Positions 13,375-16,953 of a stretch of 16,953 nucleotides of DNA are shown here, piece after piece. The notes under the pieces are model-generated. The model was not told the origin of the DNA and did no database searches. It worked only from the letters and a program-made list of their open reading frames with translations. The stretch's first letter is position 1. Each line of letters begins with the position of its first letter. The position numbers and the translations under genes were made by a program. Source of the DNA: Leptospira adleri (GTDB lineage Bacteria; Spirochaetota; Leptospiria; Leptospirales; Leptospiraceae); the NCBI RefSeq assembly GCF_002811985.1, contig NZ_NPDU01000089.1, positions 1 through 16,953 of the forward strand, given 5' to 3'.

Positions 13375-14571
13375 ATGAGCATCGTGAAATTTTATAGCAA
13401 CGCGTCGATCGGTTTGATTCTTCTTTCGTTTTTATTTTGCTCAGGACAAAGAGAGCGGAATTTCGGTCCGGGTTTGTTAAAGGATTCGGGATCCGGTGGA
13501 AGTAACGTCACGGTGGCAATGCAGATTCCTCTCGTCTTTGTTCCCGGTTATAAAGGATCCGAGCTCTATCGAAAGAACGAGTCCGGTTCCTTCGATTCGA
13601 TTTGGCTTACTCCGTGGCAGGCTTTGAATTTTTCGGCGCCCGATCTGACGTTAAAGAAAAACGATCGGGTGCAAGCCGGAGAAGTTTTATCCTCGGTCAC
13701 TCTCATTCCGTTTTTGATCGACGTGAAAGTTTATCAACCTTGGCTGCAATGGCTTTCGTCTAACGTAAGAATCCGACCTTATGTTTTTCCTTACGATTGG
13801 AGAAAGGACAACGGGGAAACTTCGTCGGCCCTGGAAGCGTTTTTGGAAAAAGTCCAAAAAGAAAACGCGGGGGTTGCGCCCGTTCTTGTCGGTCATAGCA
13901 ACGGAGGAAATCTAGCGCTTTCGGTAATCAATCGAAGGCCGAACTTGGCTTCGAAGGCGATCTTTGTCGGCGTTCCGTTTCGCGGTGGAATCGGATTTAT
14001 GGAAGATCTGATTTCCGGAGTTTCCACGGGATTGAATCCAGAAATTACCGGCGCTTGTGTCGTCTCAAGTTTCATTTCGGTTTATACGTTTTTCCCGAGA
14101 GAAGGAAGTTTCGATACTAAGGAATTACTCCGGGATTCCGATCAGAAGAATATCGCATTCCGTTTTTTTAATGCTTCCGATTGGGAGAAATACGAACTCG
14201 GACCGTATTCTCACGAAGCTCATTGCGAACCTCCTCCTTCTTTAAAAGAGTTTCAGTCGAGATTGGATTTGGCCCTTGCGTTTCGAAATTCACTCGATCC
14301 CAAAAAAGGAACTCAATATCCTCCCGTCTTGGTGGTTCACGCGCAGAATCGACCCACGATGAGAGTTTTGACGTCCGAAAAAAATCCGGATCACTGGCTC
14401 TGGGATTTTAAGAATGCGGTAAAGGCGCCCGGGGACGGACGGGTTACGTTTTCGAGTTCGATTCCTCCGGATGAAATCGTTTATCAAAGTTTTCTTTCGG
14501 ATGCGGAGCATTCTTCTTTGTTAAGCGACCCGAAGGTATGGGATAGAATCTATTCCTTTCTTCACGAATAA
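13375..14571 (+). CDS. LCAT-like lipase/acyltransferase lipoprotein
   Basis: 398 residues. The signal peptide ends in S-F-L-F-C22 with a good lipobox, then a Gly/Ser-rich linker. From residue 50 it resembles the lecithin:cholesterol acyltransferase family: IPLVFVPGYKGSELY (51-65), F-D-S-I-W-L-T-P-W (73-81), the PYDWR motif (139-143), and the nucleophile elbow GHSNGG (173-178, Ser175). Asp354 in GDGRVTF and His379 in AEHSSLL complete a credible triad. LCAT relatives transfer or hydrolyse acyl groups of phospholipids; bacterial ones include secreted phospholipases. The lid region differs, so substrate is open. The product would be periplasmic or outer-membrane-anchored. Start choice rests on the signal peptide, since no clear Shine-Dalgarno precedes the ATG. 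A terminator-like hairpin follows at 14612. Confidence 0.88.
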   Translation: MSIVKFYSNASIGLILLSFLFCSGQRERNFGPGLLKDSGSGGSNVTVAMQIPLVFVPGYKGSELYRKNESGSFDSIWLTPWQALNFSAPDLTLKKNDRVQAGEVLSSVTLIPFLIDVKVYQPWLQWLSSNVRIRPYVFPYDWRKDNGETSSALEAFLEKVQKENAGVAPVLVGHSNGGNLALSVINRRPNLASKAIFVGVPFRGGIGFMEDLISGVSTGLNPEITGACVVSSFISVYTFFPREGSFDTKELLRDSDQKNIAFRFFNASDWEKYELGPYSHEAHCEPPPSLKEFQSRLDLALAFRNSLDPKKGTQYPPVLVVHAQNRPTMRVLTSEKNPDHWLWDFKNAVKAPGDGRVTFSSSIPPDEIVYQSFLSDAEHSSLLSDPKVWDRIYSFLHE

Positions 14572-14611
14572 GAATTCTCGAAGGAATATTTCATTTTTTT
14601 AAACTTCGAAT

Positions 14612-14641
14612 AAATTCTCCTTGAAGCGTGGAGAATTTTTT
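14612..14641 (+). terminator. Hairpin with T-run after the LCAT-like gene
   Basis: AAATTCTCC (14612-14620) pairs perfectly with GGAGAATTT (14630-14638) around a 9-nt loop, and the T-run continues to 14641. It lies 41 bp after the LCAT-like gene and insulates it from the transporter operon. The -35 box of the candidate operon promoter lies in its loop. Confidence 0.6.
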
Positions 14642-14648
14642 CTATTTT
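14621..14648 (+). promoter_or_regulatory. Candidate promoter of the DUF485-symporter operon
   Basis: TTGAAG (14621-14626) and TATTTT (14643-14648) are 16 bp apart, each with four of six consensus matches. The predicted start near 14655 leaves about 20 bases before the ATG, including AAGGGAG. It overlaps the terminator hairpin. Confidence 0.35.
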
Positions 14649-14674
14649 GCTGAACTTCAAAGGGAGTTTTAAGA

Positions 14675-14977
14675 ATGAAAGTCACACCGCATGCGTTGTT
14701 GGAGGAGCCCGATTTTAAAAAGCTGGTTCGCTCCCGTTGGATCGTTAGTTTTACGCTTCTGGGTTTGCTGTTCTTATCTTATTACGGTTATATTCTTTCC
14801 GTCGCGTTCTTCCCCGATCTTTTGATTTTAAAGGTCGGAAAGTTTTCCAATATCGGAATTCTTTTGAGCGCTCTTGTTATCTTTTTTTCCTGGGTTCTGA
14901 CCTTAGTCTATGTCCTTTGGGCCAATCGTTACTACGATCGTAACGTTGATTCTTTGAAGAAGAAGTTGGAGGACTGA
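14675..14977 (+). CDS. DUF485 (YjcH-like) inner-membrane protein
   Basis: 100 residues, the family's usual length. The N-terminus carries the DUF485 signature (E-x-P-D-F-x-x-L-V-R-S-R-W), followed by two membrane helices: about 24-46 (FTLLGLLFLSYYGYILSVAF) and 60-83 (IGILLSALVIFFSWVLTLVY), then W-A-N-R-Y-Y-D and a basic, Lys-rich end. Members are encoded directly before ActP-type symporters; in Escherichia coli the corresponding gene, yjcH, lies in the acs-yjcH-actP operon. Here the spacing to the symporter is 3 bp and its ribosome-binding site lies inside this gene, so the products are translationally linked. AAGGGAG 8 bp before the ATG decides the start. Probable role: accessory subunit or assembly factor of the transporter. 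No acs gene is in the window. Confidence 0.92.
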   Translation: MKVTPHALLEEPDFKKLVRSRWIVSFTLLGLLFLSYYGYILSVAFFPDLLILKVGKFSNIGILLSALVIFFSWVLTLVYVLWANRYYDRNVDSLKKKLED

Positions 14978-14980
14978 CCG

Positions 14981-16519
14981 ATGGAATCTCAATTAGGACA
15001 GCCGAATTTTTTATCCATTCTTTTCTTTCTCGTTTTTGTGACTCTCACGTTAGGAATCACTTATTGGGCCGCGAAAAAAACGAAAACCTCGAGCGAATTT
15101 TATGCCGCTGGAAGAAGTATCACCGGTTTTCAAAACGGCCTCGCTCTTTCCGGAGATTTTATGTCCGCGGCTTCGTTCTTGGGAATTTCGGGTATGGTTG
15201 CGCTCAAAGGTTATGACGGAATGTTGTATGCGGTCGGTTGGCTCGTGGGTTGGCCGGCTCTGATGTTTCTAATCGCGGAACCGCTTCGGAATCTCGGAAA
15301 GTTTACGTTTGCGGACGTCGTCGCGTTTCGCTTGAGACAAAAACCGATCCGAATCGCCGCGGCGATCGGTGGAATCTTGGTGACTCTGACGTATTCGATC
15401 GCGCAGATCGTGGGTTCGGGAAAACTGATCAATCTTATGTTCGGTCTTCCTTACGAAGTCGCGGTGGTGATCGTCGGTATCGTGATGCTTCTTTACGTTT
15501 TATTCGGAGGAATGATCGCCACGACTTGGGTTCAGATCATCAAGGCTTGTCTTCTTTTATCGGGAGTTACGTTACTCACCATTCTCGCGCTCGCTCAGTT
15601 CGGATTCAGTCTGGAGAATTTATACGGAGCGGTGGATGAAAAATTCGGAAAGACGGCTCTTGAACCGGGCGGTCTTGTCTCAAATCCGTTGGACGCCGTT
15701 TCATTGGGATTGGCTTTGATGCTCGGTTTATTAGGACTTCCTCATATTCTAATGCGTTTTTATACGGTTCCGGACGCAAAAGAGGCTCGAAAGTCCGTAG
15801 CATACGCTACCACCTTTATCGGATATTTTTATCTGATTATTCCGATCGTCGGTTTTGCCGCGGCCGTTTTGATCGGGAGGGAACCGATCTCGAACGTAGA
15901 CAAGGGAGGGAATATGGCTGCGGCTTTGTTGTCCGAACTTCTCGGCGGTACGATGCTGATGGGATTTATCGCGGCGGTCGCGTTTGCAACGATTCTTGCG
16001 GTCGTTGCGGGTTTGACATTGGCCGCGGCTTCCACGATCTCGCACGATATTTTTGTGAGCGTAATGAAAGAAGGGGATGCAACGGAAGCGGAACAGGTGA
16101 GAGTTGCAAGAAGAGCGACGATCGCCTTCGGTGTGTTAGGTATTTTGATAGGGATTCTTTTTAAGGATCAAAACGTCGCTTTTCTAGTCGGCCTTGCCTT
16201 TGCGATCGCGGCGAGTGGAAATTTCCCCGCGTTGTTTTTATCCATCGTCTGGAAAAATTTCAGTACGATCGGAGGAGTCGTTTCGATTCTTACCGGATCG
16301 GTTTCGGCTATCGTCTTGATCATTCTTAGCCCGACGGTTTGGGTGGACGTATTCGGCTTTAAGGCCGCCGTCTTTCCTCTGAAAAATCCCGCAGTCTTTT
16401 CGATGGGCCTTTCTTTTTTGAGCGCTTATTGTTTTTCAAAATTGTTTCCCGAAAAATCGTCTCAGGAAAAATACGAGTCCGAAAAGATTCGAACTTATCT
16501 CGGCATTGGCGCGGAATAA
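14981..16519 (+). CDS. ActP-like sodium:solute symporter (monocarboxylate/acetate)
   Basis: 512 residues with about 13 membrane helices, the sodium:solute symporter fold. Diagnostic segments: S-S-E-F-Y-A-A-G-R-S-I-T-G-F-Q-N-G-L-A (about 37-55), LSGDFMSAASFLGISG (56-71), the late helix LTLAAASTISHDIF (about 345-358), typical of the group, and LPHILMRFYTVPD (about 253-265), characteristic of ActP. The DUF485 gene directly before it supports the acetate/short-chain monocarboxylate branch over proline or sugar branches. Leptospires use fatty acids as carbon source, so acetate or similar acids as substrate would make physiological sense; this is inference. GGAGG, inside the end of the DUF485 gene, is 8 bp before the ATG. 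Family length is slightly above 512 in E. coli (about 549). A hairpin at 16558 probably ends the operon. Confidence 0.92.
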   Translation: MESQLGQPNFLSILFFLVFVTLTLGITYWAAKKTKTSSEFYAAGRSITGFQNGLALSGDFMSAASFLGISGMVALKGYDGMLYAVGWLVGWPALMFLIAEPLRNLGKFTFADVVAFRLRQKPIRIAAAIGGILVTLTYSIAQIVGSGKLINLMFGLPYEVAVVIVGIVMLLYVLFGGMIATTWVQIIKACLLLSGVTLLTILALAQFGFSLENLYGAVDEKFGKTALEPGGLVSNPLDAVSLGLALMLGLLGLPHILMRFYTVPDAKEARKSVAYATTFIGYFYLIIPIVGFAAAVLIGREPISNVDKGGNMAAALLSELLGGTMLMGFIAAVAFATILAVVAGLTLAAASTISHDIFVSVMKEGDATEAEQVRVARRATIAFGVLGILIGILFKDQNVAFLVGLAFAIAASGNFPALFLSIVWKNFSTIGGVVSILTGSVSAIVLIILSPTVWVDVFGFKAAVFPLKNPAVFSMGLSFLSAYCFSKLFPEKSSQEKYESEKIRTYLGIGAE

Positions 16520-16557
16520 GAATCCTTTTCAACCATTTCACACCCCGCAAAAAGCGG

Positions 16558-16591
16558 AACCCATCCATTCCTCCGGAATGTCTTGGGTTTT
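16558..16591 (+). terminator. Terminator-like two-part hairpin after the symporter operon
   Basis: An outer stem AACCCA/TGGGTT (16558-16563 and 16584-16589) encloses a small internal loop and an inner perfect stem CATTCC/GGAATG (16566-16571 and 16575-16580) with a 3-nt loop. It ends in TTTT and lies 38 bp after the symporter stop codon. Confidence 0.5.
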
Positions 16592-16929
16592 ACCTTCCTG
16601 CCCAATACAGGCTCAGACATCCAAGAGGCCTTTCGGCTTAACTTTGAACCTCTTCGAAATCTTAAAAATAAATTGCAGTGATTGGGGGATTGTCCGTTTT
16701 CGATGTTCTGAACGGTTCTGTAGGAAATTTTACAATCCCCTTCGTCCATGGATCGCGGATAACGTCTTTCGCTACTCGAATGTCTTTCATTTTCCGCTCA
16801 ACCTTACGAATAAATCCGTTATTAATACAATCATACACTTACAAATTTGAATTCTGCAAGAATCCGTCGCGGCGGTAATCCATTTGCGTTTCACCCGGTT
16901 TTGAATCCGCTTTTTCAATCGAAACAGGC

Positions 16930-16943
16930 GTATGAGTTCCCAC
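16930..16943 (-). repeat. Dispersed repeat copy 4
   Basis: On the minus strand GTGGGAACTCATAC, differing from copy 2 at one position. Its flanks here are not clearly inverted. It sits ten bases from the window edge, so its context cannot be judged. Confidence 0.5.
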
Positions 16944-16953
16944 ATTTAGGGGT

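Larger units (their letters stand above)
16520..16953. other. 434-bp region without a convincing gene
   Basis: After the terminator-like hairpin at 16558-16591 only weak candidates remain. On the minus strand a 42-codon ORF (16790-16662, beginning MKDIRVAKDVIRDPWTKGIV) has only a marginal ribosome-binding site. An overlapping frame contains SYRTVQNIENG, which happens to resemble an XRE-type helix-turn-helix. A copy of the 14-bp repeat lies at 16930-16943. The end of the window cuts whatever follows. Confidence 0.5.

Noticed and set aside
16495..16749. 84-aa minus-strand frame with an XRE-like SYRTVQNIENG
   Set aside because: Only 11 residues resemble a helix-turn-helix; the sequence before and after does not, the frame crosses the operon terminator and overlaps the end of the symporter gene.

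Overview
The window reads as chromosome of a spirochaete of the genus Leptospira, probably a higher-GC member of the pathogenic clade. The base for this is inference from style: about 45% G+C by eye, spirochaete-type lipoprotein signal peptides (C preceded by F-I-S, L-F-Q, A-F-S or L-F), TTC/GAT/TCG-rich codon use that throws up Arg/Ser-rich shadow frames, and protein families typical of Leptospira (PAS-GAF-SpoIIE phosphatases, DUF1566 lipoproteins, a LemA/TPM pair). I see no rRNA, tRNA, CRISPR, insertion sequence or integrase.

Layout. 1-1379 (minus strand): a 44-aa ORF absent from ordinary ORF lists, an 89-aa protein whose acidic C-terminus ends in Asp-Phe-Pro-Phe like the tail of single-stranded-DNA-binding proteins, LemA, and the start of a TPM-domain membrane protein. 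1561-3297 (plus): a PAS-GAF-PP2C (SpoIIE/RsbU type) serine phosphatase. 3459-6611 (plus): two tandem paralogous lipoproteins, each with a DUF5018-like beta-sandwich and two DUF1566 (Lcl C-terminal) domains. 6681-8426 (minus): a small lipoprotein with a complete metzincin zinc motif, followed by an EamA transporter. 8427-8976: a 550-bp gene-free stretch with two copies of a 14-bp repeat and two hairpins. 8977-9843 (minus): a bile-acid:sodium symporter family protein. 10160-11347 (plus): a four-helix membrane protein behind a near-consensus sigma70 promoter, then a DUF374 lysophospholipid acyltransferase. 11364-13241 (minus) and 13375-14571 (plus): two divergent serine hydrolases with export signals, one lipase-like, one LCAT-like. 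14675-16519 (plus): a DUF485 protein and an ActP-like sodium:solute symporter, a tight operon. 16520-16953: a terminator-like hairpin and no convincing gene.

How it fits together. Much of the window is envelope biology: at least five probable lipoproteins, four transporters or multi-pass membrane proteins, an acyltransferase and two lipolytic enzymes. There is no clear multi-gene novel system. The best leads are the dispersed repeat with consensus GTRGGAACTCMNAC (four copies, two of them cores of A/T-flanked hairpins), the SSB-tail protein with its 44-aa companion, the metzincin-like lipoprotein that lacks a Met-turn methionine, and several start-site puzzles (a promoter overlying an apparent start codon, a possibly leaderless GTG gene, and a strong Shine-Dalgarno correctly spaced only to an ATT codon).
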